DNA from: Cyanobacteria bacterium K_DeepCast_35m_m2_155 | Lineage (GTDB): Bacteria; Cyanobacteriota; Cyanobacteriia; PCC-6307; Cyanobiaceae | Direction: 5' to 3' | Assembly: GCA_016882285.1 (NCBI GenBank) | Contig: VGQS01000011.1 | Span: 1 to 35,114 of the forward strand | Length of the DNA: 35,114 nt | Part shown: positions 24,417 to 32,996 of the stretch, one piece after another | Layout of the letters: every line of letters starts with the position of its first letter | How positions within the stretch are numbered: the stretch's first letter is position 1 | The notes under the pieces: generated by a model | What the model saw: only the letters and a program-made list of their open reading frames with translations | Told to the model about the DNA's origin: nothing | Databases searched by the model: none | Translations under genes and position numbers: made by a program

Positions 24417-25123
24417 GGCTCCAGCGGCCTGGCCGGCCGCCTGATCGGCGTGATCCGCTGCGGGATCACCACCAGCTCTTCACCCTCGGCGCCCTGCTGC
24501 ACGGCCATCTCACCATTGATCTGCAGCCACTGATCAGCCCTGGGCAGGGGTTGATCGCTGGGCCAGCGCACCGGCAGGCCGATGGGCGTGGCATCGGCCA
24601 GGCAACAGCGCACCAGCAGCCGTCCCAGCAGGGGCGGGCCATCGGCGCGGGGCAGCACAAAACCGCTGATCCGCACCGGATCGCCCACGTACAACCGTGG
24701 ATCGCTCTGGGTGCGCAGCAGCCGCACCCAGTCGGTGAGGCTGCGCTGGGCCGGCGGCAGCACAAAGGCCAGTTCGGCCTCGCTGCTGTCGTCGCCCGGC
24801 CGCCGCTGGGCCAGGTCGGCAAACGAGGGGTTCGGCGGCAGCGCGATCAGCAGCAGCGCGATCAGGGCGGTGGCGGCGCTCAGCCGCCATTGCTGGGGCG
24901 TCGCAGCACCAGGTGCGGCAGGCGCTTGCCTGTGCCGCTGCGGCAGCACCAGCGCCACCGCCCAGATCAGCAGGGCCAGGCCCGCCAGGCTCACCAACGG
25001 ATGAAACACCTCGCGCAGCAGCAGATCGAGCCGCCCATCGCTGCTGGCGCGCAGCAGCACCAGGCCCCACAGGGCCAGCCCGGCTGCCTGCAGATGGTGG
25101 CTTTTCACAGCGGCCACTCTCAC
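24413..25123 (-). CDS. TIGR03943-family (YcgQ-like) membrane protein
   Basis: A 236-residue protein with two N-terminal hydrophobic segments and a third near residue 85, followed by a soluble domain containing LYVGDPVRISGFVLPR and LGRLLVRCCLADATPIGLPV. This is the typical TIGR03943/UPF0703 pattern. Family members are regularly paired with UPF0718 permeases, as here. GTG at 25123 is chosen because it overlaps the permease stop in the common GTGA arrangement; other GTG codons (25144, 25117, 25108) are possible. The pairing with zur suggests a metal-related role, which is inference. Confidence 0.8.
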   Translation of the reverse strand: MRVAAVKSHHLQAAGLALWGLVLLRASSDGRLDLLLREVFHPLVSLAGLALLIWAVALVLPQRHRQAPAAPGAATPQQWRLSAATALIALLLIALPPNPSFADLAQRRPGDDSSEAELAFVLPPAQRSLTDWVRLLRTQSDPRLYVGDPVRISGFVLPRADGPPLLGRLLVRCCLADATPIGLPVRWPSDQPLPRADQWLQINGEMAVQQGAEGEELVVIPQRITPIRRPARPLEP

Positions 25124-26088
25124 AGCAGCCACAGGTTGATCCACTGGCCGATCAGCAGCACGCTGAGGCCGGCGCCAGCTGTGGCCAGCAGCAGGCCCCT
25201 GGGCTTCAGCAGCAATCCCAGCAGGCCGGCCAGCTTCAGGTCGATCACCGGACCGAGCAGCAGAAACGCCAGCAGGGCACCCGGTGTCACCTGGGCGGCA
25301 AAGCTCAGGGCCAGAAAGGCATCAACGCTCGAGCACACTGAGATCACCAGGCTCAGGGCCATCAACGCCAGCACCGACCCGGTGGGGCTGCTGCCCAGGG
25401 CCAGCAGCCATTGGCGCGGCAACAGCGTCTGCATCAGTGCCGCCAGCAGGCAGCCCGCCACCAGCAGCAGGGCCAGCTGCAAAAACTCGCGACCGCCGTG
25501 CTGCAGCACCTCCTGCAGGGGTGGGCGCGGCGTTGGGGTGGGAGATGGCTCGACCGCGGTGCCGCTGCCACCGGGCACCCCGACCAGGCCCGTGCGCCGC
25601 TGCAGCAGGTTCACCGTGCTCAGCGGTTGGTTGAGCCGCCGTTCGGCCAGCACATCGCTTTGCAGCAGCTGCTCTTCGGGAATCAGACGCAGCAGCAGAC
25701 ACAGCGCCAGCGACACCAGCACCGCGCCGATGGGCCTGGCCATCAGCAGCCACGGTTGATCGGGGAACGCCGCCCAGGTGCTGGCGATCACGATCGGGTT
25801 GAGCACCGGCGCGGCAAACAGAAAGCCCAGGGCGCTGCCCAACGGTGCCCCGCCCACCAGCATGCGCCGCGCCACCGGCACGTTGCCGCACTCACAGGCC
25901 GGTAGGGCAAAGCCCAGCGCGGCGCCGCTGAGCGGCCCCAGCAGCGGGTGCGTGGGCAGCCGCCTCAGCCAGCTGCCGCCGGGCGCGAGCCAGCGGGCCA
26001 GCGCTGAGATCAGCACGCCGATCAACAAAAACGGCAGAGCTTCGATCAGCAGCCCCTGAAACAGCGCCCAGGCGGTGCTCAACGGCAA
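25120..26088 (-). CDS. UPF0718 (DUF318) permease
   Basis: A 322-residue inner-membrane permease with about eight membrane segments in two halves. The first half has the signature PACECGNVPVARRMLVGGAP and the second has VISVCSSVDAFLALSF. These Cys-containing motifs could touch a metal or thiol-reactive substrate. A Pro/Gln-rich cytosolic loop (about 160-200) separates the halves. There is no in-frame ATG at the 5' end: the first start is TTG at 26088, with a second TTG at 26082. It is the first gene of the operon leading to zur. No Zur-like palindrome was seen in the 200 nt upstream. Confidence 0.85.
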   Translation of the reverse strand: MPLSTAWALFQGLLIEALPFLLIGVLISALARWLAPGGSWLRRLPTHPLLGPLSGAALGFALPACECGNVPVARRMLVGGAPLGSALGFLFAAPVLNPIVIASTWAAFPDQPWLLMARPIGAVLVSLALCLLLRLIPEEQLLQSDVLAERRLNQPLSTVNLLQRRTGLVGVPGGSGTAVEPSPTPTPRPPLQEVLQHGGREFLQLALLLVAGCLLAALMQTLLPRQWLLALGSSPTGSVLALMALSLVISVCSSVDAFLALSFAAQVTPGALLAFLLLGPVIDLKLAGLLGLLLKPRGLLLATAGAGLSVLLIGQWINLWLL

Positions 26089-26294
26089 GTCCCATAACGG
26101 CGTTGGTGGGTGACCCTAGGCCCCAAGACGGATGATTTGGCTTGTTACTGCTGGGGCTATGGCCTTCGCCTCATGCTGGTTGAAGCGCTGTGAGAGGAGG
26201 GAAGTGCTGAAGTCCTCCATGAAGACGGACGTTGCTTCAACCTGGGATGGCTATACTTAGGCAAATTACATATAGTGCAAGTCGGAGAAAGTGA

Positions 26295-26525
26295 TCACAG
26301 GCCTGCATCGTCAAGATGAGGCATGTTGGGTAGTTCTCCGACAGAAGGTGGAGCCATTTGCTGAGCAATGACCCAGTTGGTGGCGGCTTTTTGTGTATGC
26401 CAAGCCTGCAGGAGCTGCTTGGCGATGTTGCGCAGCTCGCTGGTGTCCGCAGTGGCATCAATGGCGCGGCTGAAGCGTTCGATCTCGAACTGCTGGCTCA
26501 CGCTCAGGTTGATCGGCATGCTCAT
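26295..26525 (-). CDS. Small cyanobacterial-type protein, 76 residues
   Basis: Reads MSMPINLSVSQQFEIERFSR, then AIDATADTSELRNIAKQLLQ, then AWHTQKAATNWVIAQQM. It is helical, with an N-terminal pattern reminiscent of NblA-size proteins, but I cannot assign the family. The start is well supported by GGAGGG 8 nt before the ATG. The NtcA-type site at 26577 and TACGTT -10 box form a complete promoter upstream. Confidence 0.75.
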   Translation of the reverse strand: MSMPINLSVSQQFEIERFSRAIDATADTSELRNIAKQLLQAWHTQKAATNWVIAQQMAPPSVGELPNMPHLDDAGL

Positions 26526-26576
26526 CGAAATGTCCCTCCGAGTGGAGCCAACGTATCGATCTGCATCGGTCTCGAA

Positions 26577-26590
26577 GTAGCGGTGGCTAC
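26577..26590 (-). promoter_or_regulatory. NtcA-type palindrome for the 76-residue protein
   Basis: GTAGC-GGTG-GCTAC, which also satisfies GTA-N8-TAC. In the minus direction, 21 nt later, TACGTT (26550-26555) fits TAN3T. The gene's ATG is 51 nt from the site. Confidence 0.6.
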
Positions 26591-26694
26591 CCGCGCCCTG
26601 TTTCGTCAGTGTTTCAAGTTGTCAACGCTGCCGGCGTGGGTTCGCGATTGATCAGTGCTGTCACACAGATTGATTAGTCATTGTCATCAGTTCC

Positions 26695-26856
26695 GTGCGC
26701 TGCAGCTGGAGCGAGCATGTTGAGGTGGCCCAAAGGCTTGGGGCAACTGCACCTGATGAGCTGGGCACTGCCTTGGCGCTCATGGGAGCAGCGTTGCTGA
26801 TGGCTGCGCAGGACCTGCTGGTGCAGGACAGTGCGCTGATGGTGCATTGCGAGTGA
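26695..26856 (+). CDS. Possible small protein, 53 residues
   Basis: A GTG-started frame reading VRCSWSEHVEVAQRLGATAP, then DELGTALALMGAALLMAAQD, then LLVQDSALMVHCE. The amphipathic helices and absence of low-complexity bias look protein-like, but there is no clear ribosome binding site and the start codon is uncertain. It could be a remnant of a longer gene. Confidence 0.35.
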   Translation: MRCSWSEHVEVAQRLGATAPDELGTALALMGAALLMAAQDLLVQDSALMVHCE

Positions 26857-26901
26857 GCGCGCGCTGGCTCTGCGCGTTGGCCCCTAAGGATTGCTAAAGT
26901 T

Positions 26902-26915
26902 GTAGCGATGGCTAC
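26902..26915 (+). promoter_or_regulatory. NtcA-type palindrome for the 64-residue protein
   Basis: GTAGC-GATG-GCTAC (GTA-N8-TAC), followed 23 nt later by TAGCTT (26939-26944), a TAN3T -10 box. The predicted transcript would begin about 18 nt before the ATG at 26969. Confidence 0.6.
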
Positions 26916-26968
26916 TTGGAGAGGGTCAATGCTCTCCATAGCTTGAAACCTTCAGGCCCGAGGTGGCC

Positions 26969-27163
26969 ATGGATTTTGACGCTGAGTTTCGCTTGAAAGC
27001 TGGCTCTGGCGCGATGGGCGCTCAGGGGGAATCACCGACGTCGAGGTTGAGCTGCCGTGTGATCTACCTGCAGGCCACCAGCGAGGAGCCTCGCTCGATG
27101 CCTGATCACTGGGAGCACGTGGCAGAGGGTTGCCGCAAGCTTTACGAGACCTCCAGTTGGTAG
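26969..27163 (+). CDS. Small hypothetical protein, 64 residues
   Basis: Reads MDFDAEFRLKAGSGAMGAQG, then SCRVIYLQATSEEPRS and DHWEHVAEGCRKLYETSSW. GAGG at 26960-26963 lies 5 nt before the ATG and supports this start over the GTG at 26963. Acidic at the N-terminus, no membrane segment, no recognised family. It has its own NtcA-type promoter. Confidence 0.6.
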   Translation: MDFDAEFRLKAGSGAMGAQGESPTSRLSCRVIYLQATSEEPRSMPDHWEHVAEGCRKLYETSSW

Positions 27164-27315
27164 CGGACAGCCGTCAACGACTGAGGCGAGGGCGTTCAGT
27201 CATGCGGTGAAGACTTTCTAAGCATTGATCAATCTGTGCTGTTTGCTGCATTTTGAGGCTTTGGCTTGGTCGAGGGTTGAAACCTGATCCAGCGCCTTAA
27301 GGCCTGCTGTGCCTG

Positions 27316-29736
27316 ATGTCCATGACGACCCAACCACTGCTTGGCCCCAGCACCCAGCAGCCGCCCTTGAAAGAGGCCATACGACGGCACCTGTTCTTCA
27401 GTCAGGCCAAGTCGCCCTCGCTGGCAACGCATCACGATCACTACATGGCGCTGGCCTTGGCGGTGCGCGATCGCCTGCTGCAGAACTGGGTTGAAACAGC
27501 CGAGGCCTATACAGAAGCTGGCGTACGCACAGTTTCTTACCTGTCGGCGGAATATCTCCTCGGCCCCCATCTTGAAAACAACCTTGTCAACCTCGGCATG
27601 CGCCAGGAAGCCGAGCGGGCCTGCAGCGAACTGGGTCTGGATCTGGCGGCACTGATCGCTTCTGAGCCTGAACCGGGCCTGGGCAATGGCGGTCTGGGCC
27701 GATTGGCAGCCTGTTTTCAGGAGTCTCTGGCATCACTGGAACTGCCGGCGATCGGCTATGGCATTCGCTATGAGTTCGGCATCTTTCGCCAGTTGATTGG
27801 TCCTGATGGTCAACACGAAAGCACTGACTCCTGGCTGAACCAGGGCAATCCCTGGGAGGTGATTCGCCCTGAGTGGCGTTATCCGGTTCGGATCGGAGAT
27901 CGCACCGTGGTGGGGGTTGCCTATGACACGCCGATCACCGGTTATGGCGTGCGCACAGCCAATACCTTGCGTCTGTGGTCAGCCATGGCGCCAGAGGCGT
28001 TTGATTTTGCCTCCTTCAATGCTGGTGATTACACCAGGGCGGTGCTCGCCAAAATGCAGTGCGAGACGCTCAGCAAGGTTCTCTATCCCAACGATGAGTT
28101 TGACCAGGGCAAGCGCTTAAGGCTCAGTCAGCAGATCTTTTTTGTGTCCTGTTCCTTGCAGGACATGCTCCGTATCCTCAAAAAGCAGGGACTGCCGGTC
28201 GAGCAGTTCCATCACAAGTTTGCGATTCAGCTCAATGACACCCATCCGGCCATCGCGGTGGCCGAGCTGATGCGGTTGTTGGTTGATGTCGAAGGACTGG
28301 ATTGGGATCGTGCCTGGAGTGTCACGCTCGCCAGCCTCAGTTACACCAATCACACCCTGCTGCCAGAAGCACTGGAAACCTGGGGTGTGCCGCTGTTTGA
28401 AGAGCTTCTGCCGCGGCAGCTGCAGATCATTTACGAGATCAATGCCCGCTTTCTGCGGACTGTGCGTCTCCAGAATCCTGGTAAGCCCGACTTGCTGCAG
28501 CGCGTGTCGCTGATTGAAGAGGGCTCCCCCAGACGCGTGCGCATGGCCCATCTGGCTGTTGTAGGCAGCCATCACACCAATGGAGTGGCTGAACTGCACA
28601 GCCGCCTGTTGCGTGAACATGTTCTGCGGGACTTTGCCGAGCTGTGGCCAGAGCGCTTTACCAACGTCACCAACGGCGTCACCCCCAGGCGTTGGCTGGC
28701 TGTGGCCAATCCAGGCTTGTCGACGTTGCTGCAAGAGACCCTCGGCTCTGCATGGCCTCGTCAGCTTGATCTGTTGCAGCAGCTTGAGCCTTGTTTGGCC
28801 GAGGGCGGGTTTCTCGAGCGCTGGCAGCAGGCCCGTGAGCAGGCCAAGACCCGCCTGGCGAACCAGATCCATCAGCAGCTTGGGGTGCTGGTGGATCAGA
28901 GCTCACTGTTTGATGTGCAGGTCAAGCGCATCCACGAATACAAACGCCAGCATCTGGCTGCTCTCGAAGTGGTGCAGCGCTATCTGCGGCTGCGCAACGG
29001 TGAGGATCTTCCTCCACGTACGGTCATTTTTGGTGGTAAGGCTGCGCCGGGCTATGCCATGGCCAAGCTGATCATTCGCCTGATCGTCGGCATTGCCGAT
29101 GTCATCAACATGGATCCAGCGATGGGCGGTCGCCTGCGCGTGATCTTTTTGCCGAATTTCAGTGTCAGCCTTGGCCAGTTGGTCTATCCGGCGGTTGATC
29201 TCTCTGAGCAGATCTCCACAGCCGGTATGGAGGCTTCAGGTACGGGCAACATGAAGATGGCGCTCAATGGTGCCGTGACCATTGGCACCCTCGATGGAGC
29301 CAATGTTGAGATACGCGAACGCGTCGGAGCCAACCACTTCTTCCTGTTCGGTCACGATGCCCAGGCGGTCAGTGATCTCAAGCGTAAGGGTTACCACCCC
29401 TCCATCTGGATTGATCACAATGCTGCTTTCAGCGAGGCGCTTGATCTGATCGGCTCAGGTCACTTCAGTGAAGGGGATCGTCAGCTCTTTCAGCCCTTGC
29501 TGGAGAACCTCTTCCATCGCGATCCATTTCTGGTGGCTGCTGATGCTGCCGACTACAGCCGTGCTCAGAACGCTGTTGATCAAGCCTGGTTGAACCAGCA
29601 GGGCTGGCTGATCTCATCGGTCACCAACACCATGCGCTGTGGTTTTTTCAGCAGCGATCGTGCCATTGCTGACTATGCCGAGCGCATCTGGAAGCTCAAA
29701 CCGCACCCCATTACCCCATCGATGCCAACCGTGTGA
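27316..29736 (+). CDS. glgP: Glycogen phosphorylase
   Basis: An 806-residue GT35 phosphorylase that releases glucose-1-phosphate from glycogen using PLP. The N-terminal signature is SYLSAEYLLGPHLENNLVNL, followed by GLGNGGLGRLAACFQESLAS and YGIRYEFGIFRQ. The active-site region includes NDTHPAIAVAELMRLL, RIHEYKRQHLAALEV and EASGTGNMKMALNGAVTIGT, where the Lys of GNMK (about residue 646) binds PLP. Full length. The downstream TerB-like gene overlaps its stop by one base. ATG at 27316 is used; an ATG two codons later is equally possible. Confidence 0.96.
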   Translation: MSMTTQPLLGPSTQQPPLKEAIRRHLFFSQAKSPSLATHHDHYMALALAVRDRLLQNWVETAEAYTEAGVRTVSYLSAEYLLGPHLENNLVNLGMRQEAERACSELGLDLAALIASEPEPGLGNGGLGRLAACFQESLASLELPAIGYGIRYEFGIFRQLIGPDGQHESTDSWLNQGNPWEVIRPEWRYPVRIGDRTVVGVAYDTPITGYGVRTANTLRLWSAMAPEAFDFASFNAGDYTRAVLAKMQCETLSKVLYPNDEFDQGKRLRLSQQIFFVSCSLQDMLRILKKQGLPVEQFHHKFAIQLNDTHPAIAVAELMRLLVDVEGLDWDRAWSVTLASLSYTNHTLLPEALETWGVPLFEELLPRQLQIIYEINARFLRTVRLQNPGKPDLLQRVSLIEEGSPRRVRMAHLAVVGSHHTNGVAELHSRLLREHVLRDFAELWPERFTNVTNGVTPRRWLAVANPGLSTLLQETLGSAWPRQLDLLQQLEPCLAEGGFLERWQQAREQAKTRLANQIHQQLGVLVDQSSLFDVQVKRIHEYKRQHLAALEVVQRYLRLRNGEDLPPRTVIFGGKAAPGYAMAKLIIRLIVGIADVINMDPAMGGRLRVIFLPNFSVSLGQLVYPAVDLSEQISTAGMEASGTGNMKMALNGAVTIGTLDGANVEIRERVGANHFFLFGHDAQAVSDLKRKGYHPSIWIDHNAAFSEALDLIGSGHFSEGDRQLFQPLLENLFHRDPFLVAADAADYSRAQNAVDQAWLNQQGWLISSVTNTMRCGFFSSDRAIADYAERIWKLKPHPITPSMPTV

Positions 29737-30158
29737 TGAACACCTCACCAACCATGGATGTACCCACTGCCTTTGCCGCCATCGCCTTGGCCGCGGTGTC
29801 CTGGGATGGATCGCTCAGTATGGCCGGCAGCAGGGCGTTGCGGCATGTTCTCGACTATCGCCATCCATTTCGCTCCTATGACGATGCCGCCATGGTGGCA
29901 CTGCTGGATCGCTTGCTGGCCGATCTGCGCAGCAAGGGTGCTCAGCATCTGATGGTCGATGCCGCCCAGGGGCTCAACAGCGATCAACGGGCCACCGCCT
30001 ATGCCGTGGCTGTCGAGATCATGCGCTCTGATGGTCCACTACTCGATGACGAATGCAACATCCTCGATCACCTTGCTTCTGTGCTGGAGCTCGATCAGGA
30101 GCTCACGGTTGAGGTGCGTTGCGTGATGGATCTGTTGCACGCTGATCTGGGCTGCTGA
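29736..30158 (+). CDS. TerB-like helical protein coupled to glgP
   Basis: A 140-residue all-helical acidic protein with features of the TerB/TerB-like family: AFAAIALAAVSWDGSLSMAG, GLNSDQRATAYAVAVEIMRS and DGPLLDDECNILDHLASVLE. The two Asp-rich turns (WDGSLS, DGPLLDDE) are typical of TerB, which may bind divalent metal. The ATG overlaps the glgP stop (TGATG), so its translation is tied to glycogen phosphorylase. The role is unknown. A link to tellurite is not implied. Confidence 0.75.
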   Translation: MNTSPTMDVPTAFAAIALAAVSWDGSLSMAGSRALRHVLDYRHPFRSYDDAAMVALLDRLLADLRSKGAQHLMVDAAQGLNSDQRATAYAVAVEIMRSDGPLLDDECNILDHLASVLELDQELTVEVRCVMDLLHADLGC

Positions 30159-30337
30159 GGCAGACCCTTGCATCGACCGTCATTGTCAACGCGGCATGGG
30201 TTCGGGACTGCGGCAGACGTCTGAGATGGCTCGATGAAGAGCCATGAAGATCTTCGCTCTTGTTGCGCTGGACACACCAGCGTCGCCCCTGCGTTGCTCC
30301 ACTGGTGCATCCAGTCGTACCCGCAGTAGCACCCGTG

Positions 30338-30610
30338 ATGCCACACACAACCGCGTGTCTTCGTTTTCAGGATCCATCGGCTCCTTACAAGGGTGTCTGG
30401 ACCCTGGAGGACCATGGACGGCTGGGGGTCAAGGCTTTTCATGCCACCTTTCACCGCCAGCCTGCGACAGGCTGTCTGATTGAACAGCGCAGCTTTGCAG
30501 CGCCGGCTCAAGCGCGCCAATTTGTGCACCATCTGCAAATGCATGGCTGGAGTGTGCTTGAGAAAGGGGCCACTGGCGGCTCCCTGCTCAATGGCGTGTT
30601 GTCCTCTTGA
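30338..30610 (+). CDS. Small hypothetical protein, 90 residues
   Basis: The convincing part is ACLRFQDPSAPYKGVWTLED, then GRLGVKAFHATFHRQPATGC, then ARQFVHHLQMHGWSVLEKGA, which reads as a compact alpha/beta domain. The start at 30338 (MPHTTACLRF) is provisional: no good ribosome binding site is seen, and the frame stays open upstream to 30260. No recognised family. It is convergent with the ferredoxin gene, 9 nt away. Confidence 0.55.
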   Translation: MPHTTACLRFQDPSAPYKGVWTLEDHGRLGVKAFHATFHRQPATGCLIEQRSFAAPAQARQFVHHLQMHGWSVLEKGATGGSLLNGVLSS

Positions 30611-30619
30611 GTGGACTCC

Positions 30620-30904
30620 TTAGAACAGCTCCACTTCAACCCCGCTGCGGATGGTGCAGTCGCTGAGGGGATAGCTCACGCAAAGGAGTGCATAGCCGCT
30701 GCGGATCTGGTCGTCATCAAGAAATGACTGATCGCTTTGATCGACGCGGCCACTGATCAATTGAGCTGCACAGGTGCTGCAGGCTCCTGCGCGGCACGAA
30801 TAGGGAAGATCAACGCCGAGATCTTCTGCGGCATCGAGGATGTAGGTGTCTTCAGAGCAGCTGAAGCTCTGGCCTCCCTCAATGCTGATGGTGTAGTCGG
30901 CCAT
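30620..30904 (-). CDS. Plant-type [2Fe-2S] ferredoxin
   Basis: A 94-residue soluble electron carrier. The cluster ligands are the Cys of [11 protein letters not shown] (C-x4-C-x2-C) and a fourth in [12 protein letters not shown]. The acidic surface and length match PetF-type ferredoxins that accept electrons from photosystem I, although the divergence around the cluster suggests an accessory paralogue. It is divergent from the malic enzyme gene with 186 bp between. Confidence 0.92.
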   Translation of the reverse strand: MADYTISIEGGQSFSCSEDTYILDAAEDLGVDLPYSCRAGACSTCAAQLISGRVDQSDQSFLDDDQIRSGYALLCVSYPLSDCTIRSGVEVELF

Positions 30905-31090
30905 GGTTCTCCGTCAGAGTCTTGGTTGAATCCTGGAAATCCCAGTGAGCTGGCTGCTGTGTTGTTGATCACAAATCGCTACTTGTCTGGATTTGTCTTC
31001 TGTTGGTGATTGCTCTGCTCCCTCTGGTGCTTGCGGGCACAGCGGTGGGACCGTTTGGGGTGTTGATTGACAGGCCGATCCTGAGCTGCC

Positions 31091-32776
31091 ATGGACAACC
31101 GCGCGTCGCAAGGTGCCTGGCCCCTCAGGGGGTTGCAGCTGCTGCGTGACCCTGCGCTGAACCGTGGTACCGCCTTCAGCCTCGAGCAGCGTCAGGCTCT
31201 TGGGCTGGAGGGGCTGCTGCCGGCGCAGGTGGAAACGCTGGAACTTCAGGTGGAGAGAACCTGGCAGGCGTTCACTGCGCTGACTGGTGATCTGGAGCGC
31301 TTCGCGTTTGTCGATGGCCTCAGGCGCAGCAATCTTGTGCTGTTTCATCGCTTCCTCGCCGATCACCTCGAGGCGGTGTTGCCGATCGTCTACACCCCCA
31401 CGGTCGGTGCGGTGATCCAGGGCTTCAGCCGCAGTTATCGCAGCCCGATTGATGGTGTGTTTCTCAATGCCACCCAGCGCGGACGCCTGCGCCAGGTGCT
31501 GGCCTCAAGCCTCTCTGGCCCCATCGATCTTGTGCTTGTCACCGATTCAGAGGGGATCCTCGGCATTGGCGATCAGGGCGTCGGCGGCATTCACATCTGC
31601 CAGGGCAAGCTGGCGGTCTACAGCCTCTGTGCGGGGCTCAATCCCAGCCGCGCCCTTGCGGTGGTGCTCGATGTCGGCACCAACCGCGACGCCTTGCTGG
31701 CCGATCCGCTGTATCCGGGGCTGCGGCAGCGCCGGCTTGTGGGTGACGACTACCTGGCGCTGCTGGATGAGTTTGTTGAGGCTGTTGATCAGGTCTGCCC
31801 TGGGGCCTGCCTGCACTGGGAAGATTTCGGCACCGGCACGGCCCAGCTGCTGCTCGATCGCTACCGCCAGCGCCTACCCAGCTTTAACGACGACATCCAG
31901 GGCACCAGTGGTGTGGCCACAGCCGCCGTGCTGGCTGCCACCGCTGGTCTGGGCCAGAGCCTCGCTGCGCAGCGCATGGTGATCTTTGGTGCCGGCACCG
32001 CTGGCTGTGGCATCGCAGCGGGGTTGCTGCGTCGACTGATGGCCAGCGGTCTGACGGCCGACCAGGCGCGCCGTCGCCTCTGGGCTCTGGATCGACCGGG
32101 CCTGTTGTTGCAGGGCAGCCCAGGTCTCAGCCCCGCTCAGCAGGCGCTGGCCCGCGATCCAGCCGAGGTCGACTCGTGGCCGCGCGACGCTCAAGGCCGC
32201 ATTGACCTGCTCAGCGTGGTCGAGCAGGTCAGACCGACGGTACTGATCGGCACGTCGACCGTGGCAGGAGCCTTTTCGCGGCCTGTGGTGGAGGCCATGG
32301 CGCACCATTGCCCCCGTCCCATCGTTTTGGCGCTTTCCAACCCCACCGCCCTGGCGGAGGCCACACCGGCTGATCTGTTGGCCTGGACCAATGGGCGCGC
32401 CCTGGTGGCCAGTGGCAGTCCCTTTGCCCCGGTGAGCGGGCCTTGGGGTGAGCGGGTGATCGGTCAATGCAACAACTGTTTCCTGTTCCCAGGGCTCGGG
32501 TTCGCTGCGGTGGCAGTGGGTCTGCGCTGCATCGATGACGCCATGATCGATGCGGCTCTGGCGGCTCTGGCCGAGCAGATTCCTGCCCGCCGGCATCCCG
32601 ATGCAGCTCTGATGCCGCCCCTGGATCAAGTGGCAGCTGTCGGGCAGGCCGTGGCCAAGGCGGTGGCCTTGTCTGGTGTCAAGCGCGGCTTGGCCCGTTT
32701 GGCTCAGACGCCTGAACAAGCCCTCTCGCGCCTTGAAGCAGCTCGCTGGCAGCCGCGCTACAAGGACGTGCTTTAA
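31091..32776 (+). CDS. NAD(P)-dependent malic enzyme
   Basis: A 561-residue enzyme decarboxylating malate to pyruvate. The N-terminal malic domain has PIVYTPTVGAVIQGFSRSYR, the catalytic Tyr region, and VVLDVGTNRDALLADPLYPG. The metal site is in HWEDFGTGTAQLLLDRY and SFNDDIQGTSGVATAAVLAA (about 262-281). The Rossmann part is RMVIFGAGTAGCGIAAGLLR (about 296-315), with ALSNPTALAEATPADLLAWT after it. It is the large (SfcA/MaeA-like) form. The cofactor cannot be decided from sequence alone. Confidence 0.94.
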   Translation: MDNRASQGAWPLRGLQLLRDPALNRGTAFSLEQRQALGLEGLLPAQVETLELQVERTWQAFTALTGDLERFAFVDGLRRSNLVLFHRFLADHLEAVLPIVYTPTVGAVIQGFSRSYRSPIDGVFLNATQRGRLRQVLASSLSGPIDLVLVTDSEGILGIGDQGVGGIHICQGKLAVYSLCAGLNPSRALAVVLDVGTNRDALLADPLYPGLRQRRLVGDDYLALLDEFVEAVDQVCPGACLHWEDFGTGTAQLLLDRYRQRLPSFNDDIQGTSGVATAAVLAATAGLGQSLAAQRMVIFGAGTAGCGIAAGLLRRLMASGLTADQARRRLWALDRPGLLLQGSPGLSPAQQALARDPAEVDSWPRDAQGRIDLLSVVEQVRPTVLIGTSTVAGAFSRPVVEAMAHHCPRPIVLALSNPTALAEATPADLLAWTNGRALVASGSPFAPVSGPWGERVIGQCNNCFLFPGLGFAAVAVGLRCIDDAMIDAALAALAEQIPARRHPDAALMPPLDQVAAVGQAVAKAVALSGVKRGLARLAQTPEQALSRLEAARWQPRYKDVL

Positions 32777-32792
32777 GAAGTGTTACGATGTC

Positions 32793-32966
32793 ATGCAGCA
32801 GCAGATCATTCCAATGAGCGACTACAAAATTCCGTACCAGCGCACCGGCTGGGTTCCCTTTGCGGAGACCTGGAATGGCCGTATGGCGATGCTCGGTTTT
32901 GTGATCGCCATTGCCACCGAAGCCATCACCGGTGCCGGCATCCTGGCTCAGCTGGGTCTGGGCTGA
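32793..32966 (+). CDS. hli: High-light-inducible protein (one-helix Lhc-like)
   Basis: A 57-residue thylakoid protein with the chlorophyll-binding motif AETWNGRMAMLGFVIAIATE (E-x-x-N-G-R-x-A-M-x-G-F) and a single membrane helix. HLIPs bind chlorophyll and carotenoid and protect photosystem assembly. The start may be ATG 32793 (MQQQIIPMSDYK) or ATG 32814 (MSDYKIPYQR). Neither has a strong ribosome site. It follows the malic enzyme gene by 16 nt and is closed by a strong terminator. Confidence 0.92.
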   Translation: MQQQIIPMSDYKIPYQRTGWVPFAETWNGRMAMLGFVIAIATEAITGAGILAQLGLG

Positions 32967-32996
32967 AGCCCTGGGCCCGTCGCTCGCCAGGCCATG

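Noticed and set aside
26159-26260. 33-codon plus-strand ORF (begins MAFASCWLKRCERRE)
   Set aside because: No clear ribosome site or promoter. It is too short to separate from chance without conservation data.
26661-26939. 92-codon minus-strand frame over the possible 53-residue gene
   Set aside because: Ser/Ala/Thr-rich translation without domain features. The plus-strand frame is more protein-like.
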